Notes: generated by a model not told the origin, from the sequence alone. DNA of 51,549 nt from SLRI01 sp964528705 (GCA_964528705.1 CAZGUW010000005.1:1-51549); one strand, 5' to 3'; counted from the first letter of the stretch, positions 16,798-26,335 are shown. Numbers and translations: made by a program.

Positions 16798-19700
16798 TCA
16801 GTGGTCACGACCGGGCGGGATCAGCCGCCAGATGGCATAAGGACGGACCGACGGATTCAGCTCGACATGCTGCATCTTGCCCGTCCAGGTGAACCGCTCG
16901 CCGGTGACGAGGTCCTCGACGCCGATGCTCGCCCAGTCGGCGAGCCCGTACTCCCAGAGCGGCACCTCGAAGGCCGCGGACTGGCTGTGGTGCGGGTCGA
17001 GATTGACGATGACCAGGACGAAGTCCTCGAAATCGGCGGTGTGCTTGCCGTAGTAGAGAATCTGATCGTTGCCGGCATTGTAGAAGCTGAGGCCGGTGAA
17101 CTGCTGCAGGGCCGGATGCCGGTTGCGCAGCCGGTTCAGGAGCCGGATGTCGTCGCGGATGTGGCCCGGGCGGTCCCAGTCCCAGTGGCGGAGCTGGTAT
17201 TTCTCGCTGTCGAGATACTCCTCCTTGCCCGGCACCGGGCTGGCCTCGCAGAGCTCGTAGCCGCAATAGAGCCCGAAGACCGAGCCGAGCGTCGCCGCCA
17301 GCACGTGGCGCACCTGGAAGCCGGCGCGGCCGCCGGTCTGCAGGTAGACCGGGTTGATGTCCGGTGTGTTGGCGAAGAAGTTGGGCCGCATGTATTCGCT
17401 GGACGGCCCCTGGGTCAGCTCGGTCAGGTATTCGGTGAGCTCTGCCTTGGTGTTGCGCCAGGTGAAGTAGCTGTAGGACTGCTGGTAGCCGACCTTGGCG
17501 AGCCGGCGCATGACTTTCGGCCGGGTGAAGGCCTCGGCGAGGAAGATCACGTCGGGATGCGCGTCGTTGACGTCGCGGATCAGCCATTCCCAGAACGGGA
17601 AGGGCTTGGTGTGCGGGTTGTCGACACGGAAGATCTTGACCCCCCGCTCGACCCAGAAGAGCACGGTGTCGCGCAGCTCGAGCCAGATCGCCGGCAGGGC
17701 GTCGCGATAGAAATGGACGTTGACGATGTCCTCGTATTTCTTTGGCGGGTTCTCGGCGAACTTGATCGTGCCGTCGGGGCGCCAGTCGAACCATTCCGGA
17801 TGCTCCCTGATCCAGGGATGGTCCGGCGAGCACTGGATGGCGAAGTCGAGGGCCAGCTCGAGGCCATGGGCATGCGCCGCCTCGACAAGTGCGGCGAAAT
17901 CCTCGAACGAGCCGAGCTCCTTGTGCAGCGCCTTGTGGCCGCCGTCCGGACCACCGATGGCGTAGGGCGAGCCCGGGTCGTCCGGGGCCGGCGTCAGGCT
18001 GTTGTTGCGGCCCTTCATGTTGGTCCGGCCGATCGGGTGGATCGGCGTGAAGTAGAGCACGTCGAAGCCCATGTCCCGAACGTAGGGGAGCTTCTCGATG
18101 ACGTCGCGGAACGTGCCGTGGCGGCTCTCGTCGTCGGCCATGGAGCGCGGCATCAGCTCGTACCAGGCGGCGAACTCGGCGGCACGGCGGCCGACCACGA
18201 CCTCGAGCTCGCGGCCATAGGACGAGAGGTTGGTGCGCGGGCCGTGCCGCGCCATCACCTCGGCGAAGTCTTCGTCCAGCATGATGTGCAGGAGCTCGCC
18301 CGGCCGGTCGCCGGCAGCGGCGATGGCAGTGAGACGGGCCTGCATGGCGGCTTTGGCCTCGCCCCTGGCCTCGCGTGATGCGGCCTCGATCAGGCGCCTG
18401 CCCTCCTCCAGCTCGAGCGCGAGATCGAGCCCGGCATCGTGCTTCTTCGCCACCTCGCTCCGCCACGCAGCGAAGAGGTCACGCCAGGCGTGGATGGTGT
18501 AGATCCAGCGGCCGATGCGGGTGAGCGGGAAGGCGGCGTTCCAGCGGTCGTTGACCAGGTAGGTCATCGGCACTTCGCTGAAATGGGCGTCGTCCTGGTG
18601 GCGGATCATGAGGGCCGCAGCGATCTTGTCGTGGCCGTCGCAGAAGACGTCCGCCTTCACCTCGAGGCAGTCACCGACGATCCGCTTGACCGGGAAACGG
18701 CCGCCGTCGAGCTCGGGCTCGACACCCTCGATGGCGACGCGATCGGCGGCGAGCTCCTTCAGACGCCGGCCCGAGAGGTTGGGGTCGAGCGGCAGGGCGG
18801 TCGGGCTCGCGGCCCGGGCGAGGAAGAGCCGCGCCTCCAGGGGCTCGACCACCACTTCCGTTCCGGGCGCCAGGCGGTCGTCGCCGCCGAGCTCGGTGAA
18901 CGCGCCGAAGCGGCCGTCACCGGCGCGGATGGCCTGGCCGCCATCGAGCCCGGCGGCACCGTGGCCGTCCGGATTGGCGACCAGGAGCGCTGCACCCGCG
19001 CTTGCCTCGGCCGTGCCCCCGGCGAGCCGGAGCAGGCCGACCGCCTGGGCGGAGGGGCCGGAGACCGGCACGAGCGGCCCCCTGAGGCGGGTCTCGGCGA
19101 GCGTCGCGTTCAGGCTCCCGATCTCGTCCGAGAGATCGAAGGGCGCGTGGCGGCGCCAGTGCTCGAGTTCGCCAGGCCGCGCGCCCTCGGGCTCGAGCGG
19201 CGCCTCGGCGCCGTGCTCGAAGCCGGCCGGGACGATCAGGCCGGATGAGGCCACGGCGGCGAGACGGAGGCGCAGGCGAGCGAGGTCGAGCCGGCGCTCC
19301 ACCGGTACGGTCGGCGCCAGCCGGGCACCGCCCGGCAGCTCGGGAAAGCCGATCGAGGGTACGACCGTCGCCAGCGCCCGCTCCTGGTCAAGGAACCAGG
19401 GTGCGCGCAGATCCCACCAGGCGACGCTGCCGAGCCGGTAGTCGAAGCCGGCGCCGGCGAGGCCGAGGACGGCGGCGGGTGCGGCACCCAGCGGATCGGC
19501 GATGACGAGAAGGTCCGGCCGCAACGCGCGGAGGTCCCGGATCAGGCCCGCGAGGAAGGTTGGCGGCAGCAGGGCTGCACCGTGTACGACGCAGCCGGCG
19601 GCACCCGCTTCGACGAGCGGCCGCAGCAGCGCGAGGACGGCTTCGCCCAGGCGCCCGTGATCGGCATGGTCGACCAGCCGCATCAGGCTCATGTCAGGGC

Positions 19701-19995
19701 GCCTGGGGTCGAGCGCGGCGTGCTCCTCCGGAGTCACGGGCTGGAACAGCTCCGGTACCCGACGCACCAGGGCCGCATGCGCCGGCAGGCGGGCGATGGC
19801 GAGATCGAGGATGGGCAAGAGCCCGGCAGCGGCGATGCCGCCCAGCAGGTCGGCTCCCGGCGGGCGGGCGCCAGTCAGCCATACCCCGTCGAAGCCGAGG
19901 CCGGCGATGCGGGAAAGCTCGGCCGCCCGAGTTTCGCCACCGAGATGGCCGGGCGCCAGAGCGTAGATTCGCGGCCAGGTGCCGGCTGTTGACAT
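16798..19995 (-). CDS. glgE: Alpha-1,4-glucan:maltose-1-phosphate maltosyltransferase with extra N-terminal domain
   Basis: 1065 aa. The C-terminal ~655 residues are a standard GlgE. They carry a nucleophile Asp near 792 (FRVDNPHTKPFPFWEWLI), Glu near 821 (FLAEAFTRPKVM) and the ANTPDINP motif, and transfer maltose from maltose 1-phosphate onto glucan. The first ~410 residues look like a second, degenerate GH13 barrel (YALAPGHLGG, GFDGVWLTGARPPG, VIADPLG, GFDYRLGSVAWWDLRAPWF) without the catalytic acids. I chose the ATG at 19993-19995. A longer in-frame ATG at 20049 would fall inside the likely promoter. An AAAAGGAG site lies 17 bases upstream, rather far. It is the first gene of the glgE-treS-glgB operon. 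Confidence 0.92.
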   Translation of the reverse strand: MSTAGTWPRIYALAPGHLGGETRAAELSRIAGLGFDGVWLTGARPPGADLLGGIAAAGLLPILDLAIARLPAHAALVRRVPELFQPVTPEEHAALDPRRPDMSLMRLVDHADHGRLGEAVLALLRPLVEAGAAGCVVHGAALLPPTFLAGLIRDLRALRPDLLVIADPLGAAPAAVLGLAGAGFDYRLGSVAWWDLRAPWFLDQERALATVVPSIGFPELPGGARLAPTVPVERRLDLARLRLRLAAVASSGLIVPAGFEHGAEAPLEPEGARPGELEHWRRHAPFDLSDEIGSLNATLAETRLRGPLVPVSGPSAQAVGLLRLAGGTAEASAGAALLVANPDGHGAAGLDGGQAIRAGDGRFGAFTELGGDDRLAPGTEVVVEPLEARLFLARAASPTALPLDPNLSGRRLKELAADRVAIEGVEPELDGGRFPVKRIVGDCLEVKADVFCDGHDKIAAALMIRHQDDAHFSEVPMTYLVNDRWNAAFPLTRIGRWIYTIHAWRDLFAAWRSEVAKKHDAGLDLALELEEGRRLIEAASREARGEAKAAMQARLTAIAAAGDRPGELLHIMLDEDFAEVMARHGPRTNLSSYGRELEVVVGRRAAEFAAWYELMPRSMADDESRHGTFRDVIEKLPYVRDMGFDVLYFTPIHPIGRTNMKGRNNSLTPAPDDPGSPYAIGGPDGGHKALHKELGSFEDFAALVEAAHAHGLELALDFAIQCSPDHPWIREHPEWFDWRPDGTIKFAENPPKKYEDIVNVHFYRDALPAIWLELRDTVLFWVERGVKIFRVDNPHTKPFPFWEWLIRDVNDAHPDVIFLAEAFTRPKVMRRLAKVGYQQSYSYFTWRNTKAELTEYLTELTQGPSSEYMRPNFFANTPDINPVYLQTGGRAGFQVRHVLAATLGSVFGLYCGYELCEASPVPGKEEYLDSEKYQLRHWDWDRPGHIRDDIRLLNRLRNRHPALQQFTGLSFYNAGNDQILYYGKHTADFEDFVLVIVNLDPHHSQSAAFEVPLWEYGLADWASIGVEDLVTGERFTWTGKMQHVELNPSVRPYAIWRLIPPGRDH

Positions 19996-20039
19996 GTCAG
20001 TCAGGGCTGCCTCTCCTTTTCGGGGTTCGGCCAAAGCAC

Positions 20040-20067
20040 AGCATAGCAACCGGCAGGCGCTTGTGAA
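20040..20067 (-). promoter_or_regulatory. Possible sigma70-type promoter of the glgE operon
   Basis: On the minus strand TTCACA (20062-20067) and TATGCT (20040-20045) are separated by 16 bases. This puts a start point between them and the chosen glgE ATG. The match is 5/6 and 4/6 to consensus. It is a weak prediction. Confidence 0.35.
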
Positions 20068-20098
20068 CCGCGGCGCACAGAACCGCCAATCGGGTCAC

Positions 20099-21172
20099 TC
20101 AGAAAGAACGCGTGACCTCGACGATCAGGTCGTGGACGAAACGCATCTTCGTCTCCGCCGGCTCCGCCAGCACGAAGGGATAGAGATCGGGCTGGCCCAT
20201 GCTGCGGTTGAGGCTGTTGATGGCGACCGTCAGGGGCGGCCACTCGTCCATCAGGCGATCGAACTTCCGGGTGTGGTAGGGCACGAAGTCGATCTCGACC
20301 GTCAGGTCGGGATCGGCGGACGCCCGCGGCCGGCTGGTGATGCCGTGCGCATGCGCCGTCTCCAGCGTGTCGACCATGTGGAAGTAATGCGCCCAGGTCT
20401 CGGCCCAGTCCTCCCAGGGATGGGCGGAGGCATAGGCGCTGACGAACCGGGTCGGCCAGTCGGCCGGCGGCCCGTTCGTGTGGTGCCGCTCGAGCGCCTT
20501 GCCGTAGTCGTCCCGCTCGTCGCCGAAGAGGGCGCGAAAGGCGTCGAGCCGGCCGTCGTCGCGGATCAGCCGTTCCCAGTAGTAGTGGCCGACCTCATGA
20601 CGGAAATGACCGAGCAGCGTGCGGTAGGGCTCGTCCATGCTGGTCCGTGCCTGCTCCCGGGCGGCCGGGTCCGCCTCGCTCAGGTTGAGCGTGATCAGCC
20701 CCTCGGCGTGGCCGGTCATCACCCGCTCGTCGTCCTTGAAGCTGCAGGCCTCGTCCGAGAGGAAGTCGAAGGCGAGCCCGGTCTCGGGCTCCTCGCGCTT
20801 GCTGGCGAGCGGCAGGCCGAAGCGCAGGAGGCTGTAGATCATCCGGTGCTTCGCCGCCTCGACGTCCCGCCACAGCTCGAGATTCCGCTCGATGCCGAGG
20901 TCCGGCACCGTCCGGTTGTGGTCGCAGGCCCGGCAGTACTCGATGTCCGAGTCCGCCGGCACGAGCCAGTTGCAGGCCCCATGCGCGGCATTGGCGCACC
21001 AGCGATAGGCCTCGTCCGGCATGTCCAGCGGCCGCAGCAGGTCGCCGTCCGCATCCAGCGTGGCGAGCGAGGTGCGCTCCGCCACAAAGCCGAGCGCACG
21101 CCCGCAGCGTTGGCATTGGGCATTCTCGAAGAACAGGAGCTGACCACAGTCAGCACAGGTAAAGAGCTTCAA
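20099..21172 (-). CDS. Zinc-ribbon metallopeptidase-like protein (DUF2248 family)
   Basis: 357 aa. The N terminus is a zinc ribbon: CADCGQ and CQRCGR, followed by more paired cysteines near residues 60-85 (CANAAHGACNW, CRACDHN). The core has the zincin signature HEVGHYYW (His192, Glu193, His196), with a downstream acidic stretch HPWEDWAETWAHYFHM that probably supplies the third ligand. This matches the putative zinc-binding metallopeptidase family with a DUF2248-type zinc ribbon. No signal peptide, so it is cytoplasmic. It is co-directional with the NAGGN genes, separated from the coiled-coil gene by 28 bases. The substrate is unknown. Confidence 0.8.
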   Translation of the reverse strand: MKLFTCADCGQLLFFENAQCQRCGRALGFVAERTSLATLDADGDLLRPLDMPDEAYRWCANAAHGACNWLVPADSDIEYCRACDHNRTVPDLGIERNLELWRDVEAAKHRMIYSLLRFGLPLASKREEPETGLAFDFLSDEACSFKDDERVMTGHAEGLITLNLSEADPAAREQARTSMDEPYRTLLGHFRHEVGHYYWERLIRDDGRLDAFRALFGDERDDYGKALERHHTNGPPADWPTRFVSAYASAHPWEDWAETWAHYFHMVDTLETAHAHGITSRPRASADPDLTVEIDFVPYHTRKFDRLMDEWPPLTVAINSLNRSMGQPDLYPFVLAEPAETKMRFVHDLIVEVTRSF

Positions 21173-21200
21173 GCGGCACTCCTGCCTTGGGTGTTGGCGT

Positions 21201-21488
21201 TCAGCCGAAACGGCGCATCGCGTCCCGCATGGCCTGCGACATGTCGGCCCAGGCCTTCTCCATGCCGCCCTTCATGTCGAGCCAGGCCTCGCCCGAGGCC
21301 TTCTCCAGCTTCTCGTATTGCTGGCGAGCCGCCTTCTGCTGCTCGACGAGCCGTGCGATCTGCCGGTCGTACTCGATCCGCGCATCCGCCGAGAGCTGGT
21401 CGGCCTGGGCACGCAGCTTGTCGATGTCTGCCTGCCACTCACGCATCCTGGCTTCGGCCTTCCGCTCAAAAGCGTCCTTCTCGGTCAT
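21201..21488 (-). CDS. Small coiled-coil protein
   Basis: 95 aa, almost entirely charged heptad-rich helix (AFERKAEARMREWQADIDKL to KLEKASGEAWLDMKGGMEKA). It belongs to a widespread group of short coiled-coil proteins with an amphipathic C-terminal half (EAWxDxKxGxExAWxDM) that are often called stress-related. The internal ATG (MTEKDAF) was chosen because a G-rich ribosome site lies seven bases upstream. It lies 73 bases after the M42 peptidase gene on the same strand. The function is not known. Confidence 0.75.
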   Translation of the reverse strand: MTEKDAFERKAEARMREWQADIDKLRAQADQLSADARIEYDRQIARLVEQQKAARQQYEKLEKASGEAWLDMKGGMEKAWADMSQAMRDAMRRFG

Positions 21489-21561
21489 CGGTTCCCCCCC
21501 ACTGTCGATTAGCGCACGAGCATAACCCAAGGCCGGGGGACTGCCAAAGCGAGCCGGCGGC

Positions 21562-22722
21562 TCAGCCCTTGCCGGCGAGGCGCACCTCGGCCGAGAGACT
21601 CTGCTCGGCCTCGGCCATGGACTGGGTGGTGAAGCCCTCGAGGCGGCCGAGCTCCACCGCGTCGCGCTGGATCTCCACCGGGCTCGTGATGTAGGCGGTG
21701 ATCAGCTCGGCCAGCGAGCGGAGCGCGTGCATGTGGATGCGCTCGTAGCCGTGGCTCGCATCGACCCCGAAGGTGATGAGCGCCGTGCGCACATCGGCAC
21801 CCGCCTCGATCGCCGAGGCGCTGTCGGAGCGGTAGTAGCGGAACACGTCCTTCTGGTAGCGGATGTCGTGCTCGCGGCAGAGCCGCACCAGCTTCTTGGT
21901 CAGGTGGTAGTCGAAGGGGCCGGTCTGGTCGGCCATCGAAATGGTGACGCCGAACTCGTCGCTGTTCTGGCCGGGTGCGGTCGTGCCGTTGTCGACGGTG
22001 ACCATCGAGGCGATGTCCGGGGCGAGCAGCGACGAGGCGCCGACGCCCACCTCCTCGGCGATCGAGAAGAGCCACCAGATGTCGACGGGCGGCTCGGCCC
22101 TGGCCTCGCGCAGCGCCTTGAGCGCTGCCAGCATGACGGCGACGCCGGCCTTGTTGTCGAGGTGGCGCGAGACGACGAAGCCGTTGTCGAGGAACTCCGT
22201 GCCGGGGTCGACGGCGACGATGTCGCCGACGTCGATGCCGAGCTTCACGAGGTCGTGGCGATAGCGCGCGAAAGCGTCGACACGGATCTCGACATGGTCC
22301 CAGCCGACCGGCTGCGTGTCGATCTCCTCGTTGAAGGTATGGCCCGATGCCTTGAGCGGCAGGATGGTGCCGCGATAGGCGCCGTTCTCGCTGAAGATGG
22401 TGCAGCGCGCACCCTCGGCGAAGCGCGCCGACCAGTGGCCGATCGGGCAGACCGCCAGCCGGCCGTTTTCCTTGAGGCCGCGGACCTGGGCACCCAGCGT
22501 GTCGAGATGCGAGATGATCGCCCGGGCGGGGCGCCGGCTCTTGCCCGGAAACTTGCTGCGGATGGCGCCGCGGCGGGTAACCTCGAGCGGCAGGCCGAGG
22601 CTCGTGAGCTCCGCCGACACGGCGTGGACGACGGTGTCGGTGTACCCTGTCGGGCTCGGGATCGGCAGCAGCCGCTCGAGCACCTCCTGGCAGTAGCCGA
22701 TGTCGATGGCGAGCCGGCTCAT
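21562..22722 (-). CDS. NAGGN-system M42 family peptidase
   Basis: 386 aa zinc aminopeptidase-like protein of the M42/glutamyl aminopeptidase fold. ISHLDTLGAQVRGL carries the first metal His/Asp, VSRHLDNKAGVAVML the bridging Asp, and WWLFSIAEEVGVGASSLL the catalytic Glu pair. The ATG overlaps the ngg stop by four bases. This asnO-ngg-M42 trio is the known osmoprotectant NAGGN cassette. The peptidase is thought to recycle or trim the dipeptide, but its precise reaction is not settled. Confidence 0.9.
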   Translation of the reverse strand: MSRLAIDIGYCQEVLERLLPIPSPTGYTDTVVHAVSAELTSLGLPLEVTRRGAIRSKFPGKSRRPARAIISHLDTLGAQVRGLKENGRLAVCPIGHWSARFAEGARCTIFSENGAYRGTILPLKASGHTFNEEIDTQPVGWDHVEIRVDAFARYRHDLVKLGIDVGDIVAVDPGTEFLDNGFVVSRHLDNKAGVAVMLAALKALREARAEPPVDIWWLFSIAEEVGVGASSLLAPDIASMVTVDNGTTAPGQNSDEFGVTISMADQTGPFDYHLTKKLVRLCREHDIRYQKDVFRYYRSDSASAIEAGADVRTALITFGVDASHGYERIHMHALRSLAELITAYITSPVEIQRDAVELGRLEGFTTQSMAEAEQSLSAEVRLAGKG

Positions 22723-24413
22723 GCGGCGGCTTCGCGCTGGCGCCGTGCGGCCAGCGGCATGGACAGGGGGAAGAGCAGGTCGACGAAGCGCTCGGCCGTC
22801 GGCTGGGGCTCGTGGTTGGCGAGGCCCGGCCGCTCGTTCGCCTCGATGAAGACGTAGTCGGGGCGACGCGGCGACGGCACCATGAGGTCGATGCCGACGA
22901 CCGGGATGCCGATGGTCCGGGCAGCCGTCACCGCAGCCTCGATCAGTGCCGGATGGACGTTGTCGGTGACGTCGTGGATCGTGCCCCCGGTGTGCAGGTT
23001 GGCGGTGCGCCGCACCTGGATCTCGCGGCCCTCCGCCGGCACCTCGTCGAGCCCGATGCCGGCGGCGACGAGCGCGCGTTCCGTCTCGGCATCGAGCGGG
23101 ATCTGGCTCTCGCCGCCGGTCGCCGCCGCCCGGCGCCGGCTCTGGCGCTGGATGAGGTCGCGCACCGTCGACTGGCCGTCGCCCATGATATGCGCCGGAC
23201 GGCGGATGGCGGCGGCCACCACCCGGTAGTCGATGACCACGAGCCGCAGGTCCTCACCGTCGGCGCAGGCCTCGACCAGCACCCGGTCGCAGACCTGCCG
23301 CGCCTCGGCGACGGCCACCTCGACCGCCTGCATGGTGTCGAGCCCGACCGCCACGCCCCTGCCCTGCTCGCCCCGCGCCGGCTTGACCACGAGACGGCGG
23401 TGCTCCTCGAGGAAGGCGGCGAGCAGCGCCGGATCGTCGGCCTCGATCTGCGCCGGCACATGCACGCCGGCCCGCGCCAGCACCCGCCGCGTCACGGCCT
23501 TGTCGTCGCAGAGACTCATCGCCACGCCCGAGGTCAGCTCGGAGAGACTTTCCCGGCAGGCGATGCTGCGGCCGCCGGAGACGAGGCGGAAGAAGCCGCC
23601 CTCGGCGTCGACGATCTCGACGCCGATGCCGCGCCGCCGCGCCTCGTCGACGATCAGCTTGGCATAGGGGTTGAGCCCCTCGTCCGGCGAGGGCCCGAGG
23701 AACAGCTTCTCGTTGATCGGGTTCTTGCGCTTGAGGGTGAAGACCGGGACCCGCTGGAAGCCGAGCTTCTCGTAAAGGCCGATCGCCTGCTCGTTGTCGT
23801 GCAGCACCGAGAGGTCGAGCTGCGCCAGCCCGGCCTCCCGGAAATTCTGGGCGAGATGACGCACCAGGGCCTCGCCGACGCCGGGCCGGGTCGCCTGCGG
23901 GTCGACGGCGAGGCACCAGAGCGAGCTGCCGCGCTCGGGGTCGCCGAAGGCGCGGACATGGTCACAGCCCATGACGGTGCCGATGACCCGCCCGGTCTTG
24001 TTGTCCTCGGCGACGAGGCAGGTGACCACCCGGCTGTCGCGCCGCCGCCAGAAATATTCGGGCGCCACCGGCACCATCTTCTGCGCCATGTAGATGCGGT
24101 TGACCTCGTCGGCATCGCGCAGCGAGTTGAGCCGGCGGATGGTGAAGCCGCGCGGCCGCCGCCGCTCCGCGCGCAGCTTCGCCAGCTCGAGGCGGAAGGT
24201 GTGCGACGGATCGAGGAAGAGCTCCTGCGGCGCCTGCGCCAGGATGACGTGCGGATCGCTGACATAGGCCGCGATGTCGCGCCGCCCCGGGCCTTCCGCG
24301 CGGATCGCCTCGACCAGGCGTTCGGCATCGGCGAAGGTCTGGCCGAACAGCAGCCGACCCCAGCCCATATCGACCACGGCATTGCTCTCGGTGGTCATAG
24401 CGTCGCTCGCCAT
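22719..24413 (-). CDS. ngg: N-acetylglutaminylglutamine synthetase
   Basis: 564 aa two-domain enzyme. An N-terminal GNAT acetyltransferase domain (about residues 100-245, with WCLAVDPQATRPGVGEALVRH and YEKLGFQRVP) is fused to an ATP-grasp ligase (about 290-560, with LVVKPARGEQGRGVAVGL and FIEANERPGL). Together they make N-acetylglutaminylglutamine, which AsnO then amidates to the osmolyte NAGGN. The ATG (MASDAM) lies two bases past the asnO stop; a second ATG five codons on is an alternative. The role is established for this family in Sinorhizobium and Pseudomonas. Confidence 0.92.
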   Translation of the reverse strand: MASDAMTTESNAVVDMGWGRLLFGQTFADAERLVEAIRAEGPGRRDIAAYVSDPHVILAQAPQELFLDPSHTFRLELAKLRAERRRPRGFTIRRLNSLRDADEVNRIYMAQKMVPVAPEYFWRRRDSRVVTCLVAEDNKTGRVIGTVMGCDHVRAFGDPERGSSLWCLAVDPQATRPGVGEALVRHLAQNFREAGLAQLDLSVLHDNEQAIGLYEKLGFQRVPVFTLKRKNPINEKLFLGPSPDEGLNPYAKLIVDEARRRGIGVEIVDAEGGFFRLVSGGRSIACRESLSELTSGVAMSLCDDKAVTRRVLARAGVHVPAQIEADDPALLAAFLEEHRRLVVKPARGEQGRGVAVGLDTMQAVEVAVAEARQVCDRVLVEACADGEDLRLVVIDYRVVAAAIRRPAHIMGDGQSTVRDLIQRQSRRRAAATGGESQIPLDAETERALVAAGIGLDEVPAEGREIQVRRTANLHTGGTIHDVTDNVHPALIEAAVTAARTIGIPVVGIDLMVPSPRRPDYVFIEANERPGLANHEPQPTAERFVDLLFPLSMPLAARRQREAAA

Positions 24414-24415
24414 GT

Positions 24416-26191
24416 TCAGATCCCGTGCTGCTGCAGCCACATCTCGAGCAGGGCGACCTGCCAGAGCTCGGAGCCGCGCAGCGGCGTGATGTGGGCCTTG
24501 GGGTCGGCGAAGAGCTCGTCGAGGTAGGTCTGCTGGAAAAGCCCGCGCTCGCGTGCCGCCTGCGAGCCCAGGGCATCCCGGACCATCGCGAGGTAGGGGC
24601 CATCCAGGTATTTCAGCGCCGGCACGGGGAAGTAGCCCTTGGGCCGGTCGATCACCGCGGCCGGAATCACCTGCCGCGCCGCCTCCTTCAGGACACCCTT
24701 GCCGCCATGCGCCAGCTTGTGCTCCGCCGGGATGCGCGCCGCGAGCTCGACCAGGTCATGATCGAGGAACGGCACCCGCGCTTCGAGCCCGTGGCCCATG
24801 GTCATGTTGTCGACCCGCTTCACCGGATCGTCGACCAGCATCACCGTGGTATCCAGCCGGAGCGCCTTGTCGACCGGATCGTCGGCGCCGGGCAGGGCCA
24901 TCGCGTCCCGGACGAAGGCCAGCGCCGCGTCCTCATCGGCCCAGTAGTCCCTGGAGAGGTGGGTTTCGAGCTTCGCCCGGTCGCGGTCGAAGAAGACCCT
25001 GGCATAGTCGCCGACCACGTCATTGGAGGAGGCGAGCGGCGGGTACCAGTGATAGCCGGCGAAGACCTCGTCGGCCCCCTGCCCGCTCTGCACCACCTTG
25101 ATGTGCTTCGCCACCTCCCGCGAGAGCAGGAAGAAACCGACATTGTCGTAGGAGACCATGGGCTCCGACATGGCGGCGATGGTCGACGGCAGCGCGTCGA
25201 TCAGCTCGGCCGAGGGAATGAAGAGCTTGTGGTGGCGGGTGCCGTAGGTTTCGGCGATGAGGTCCGAGTAGATGAATTCGTCACCCTTCTCACCATGCGC
25301 CTCCTCGAAGCCGATGGAGAAGGTGTTGAGACCCGACTGGCCCATCTCGGCGAGGAGCCCGACGATGACGCTGGAATCGACGCCGCCCGAGAGCAGCACG
25401 CCGACCGGCACGTCGGCCACCATGCGCCGCTTTACGGCGGTCCGGAGCGAATCGAGCACGAGGTCGCGCCACTCGTCGAAGGGCCGTTCGATGTCCTCGG
25501 GCGACCTTTCGAAATCGAGCCGCCAGTAGACGTGGTCCGTCGCCCGCCCGTCCGGCTCGATGGTCCGCACGGTCGCCGGCGGCAACTTCCGCACGCCGGC
25601 GAGGATGGTGTGCGGCGGCGGCACCACGGCATGGAAGCTCATGTAGTGGGCGAGGCCGACGCGGTCGATCGACGTGTCCACCTCACCGGCGGCGAGGAGC
25701 GCCGGCAGGGACGAGGCGAAGCGCAGCCGGCCATTGGTCTCCGCCAGGTAGAGCGGCTTGATGCCGAAGCGGTCGCGGGCGAGGATCACCCGGCCCGATT
25801 CCCGCTCCTGGATGGCGAAGGCGAACATGCCCTTGAGGCGCTCGAGCGCGGCTGCACCCCAGGCGTGCCACGCCTTGAGGATCACCTCGGTGTCGCCGGT
25901 CGAGAAGAAGCGGTAGCCCTTACCCTCGAGCTCGGCGCGCAGCTCCGGGTAGTTGTAGATGCAGCCGTTGAAGGCGATGGAGAGGCCGAGCTCACCGTCG
26001 GTCATCGGCTGCGCGGCCTTCTCGGAGAGGTCGATGATCTTGAGGCGCCGGTGGCCGAAGCCGGTGCCGTTGCGCAGGATCATGCCGCCGCCGTCGGGGC
26101 CGCGCGGCACCATGACCTCCATCATCCGCTGCAGCGCAGCGGCCGAGGCGTCGCCCCCATCGAAGCGGAGTTCTCCGCAGATGCCACACAT
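24416..26191 (-). CDS. asnO: N-acetylglutaminylglutamine amidotransferase (asparagine-synthetase-like)
   Basis: 591 aa. The class II glutamine amidotransferase N terminus begins MCGICGELRF, so Cys2 is the nucleophile after Met removal. This fixes the ATG at 26189-26191 even though an open frame extends upstream. The C-terminal ATP-pyrophosphatase domain has VLLSGGVDSSVIVGLL and VQSGQGADEVFAGYHWYP. It converts N-acetylglutaminylglutamine to the amide NAGGN, an osmoprotectant. It is the first gene of the trio and sits behind a plausible promoter and a GC-rich hairpin in the leader. Confidence 0.92.
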   Translation of the reverse strand: MCGICGELRFDGGDASAAALQRMMEVMVPRGPDGGGMILRNGTGFGHRRLKIIDLSEKAAQPMTDGELGLSIAFNGCIYNYPELRAELEGKGYRFFSTGDTEVILKAWHAWGAAALERLKGMFAFAIQERESGRVILARDRFGIKPLYLAETNGRLRFASSLPALLAAGEVDTSIDRVGLAHYMSFHAVVPPPHTILAGVRKLPPATVRTIEPDGRATDHVYWRLDFERSPEDIERPFDEWRDLVLDSLRTAVKRRMVADVPVGVLLSGGVDSSVIVGLLAEMGQSGLNTFSIGFEEAHGEKGDEFIYSDLIAETYGTRHHKLFIPSAELIDALPSTIAAMSEPMVSYDNVGFFLLSREVAKHIKVVQSGQGADEVFAGYHWYPPLASSNDVVGDYARVFFDRDRAKLETHLSRDYWADEDAALAFVRDAMALPGADDPVDKALRLDTTVMLVDDPVKRVDNMTMGHGLEARVPFLDHDLVELAARIPAEHKLAHGGKGVLKEAARQVIPAAVIDRPKGYFPVPALKYLDGPYLAMVRDALGSQAARERGLFQQTYLDELFADPKAHITPLRGSELWQVALLEMWLQQHGI

Positions 26192-26222
26192 AAAGCGACG
26201 CTCCGTGATTGGTCGGCAGGAA

Positions 26223-26280
26223 CCGGGCCCGCGGCCCGGCTTAAAGGACGGACCATAGGGGCTCATCGACAACTTGGCAA
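26223..26280 (-). promoter_or_regulatory. Possible promoter and leader hairpin of the NAGGN operon
   Basis: On the minus strand TTGCCA (26275-26280) and TATGGT (26252-26257) are 17 bases apart, a fair sigma70-like match. Downstream, in the predicted leader, CCGGGCC and GGCCCGG (26223-26239) form a seven-bp stem with a three-base loop, 32 bases before the asnO ATG. Both are pattern matches only. Confidence 0.4.
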
Positions 26281-26335
26281 AAGCCTCGAGGTTGCGGCCG
26301 CCCGTACGAAGCAGGAACAATGAAGCAGAATCGAT

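Noticed and set aside
16798..20049. Longer GlgE start at 20049
   Set aside because: The extra 18 residues overlap the likely -10 element, and no ribosome site precedes that ATG.
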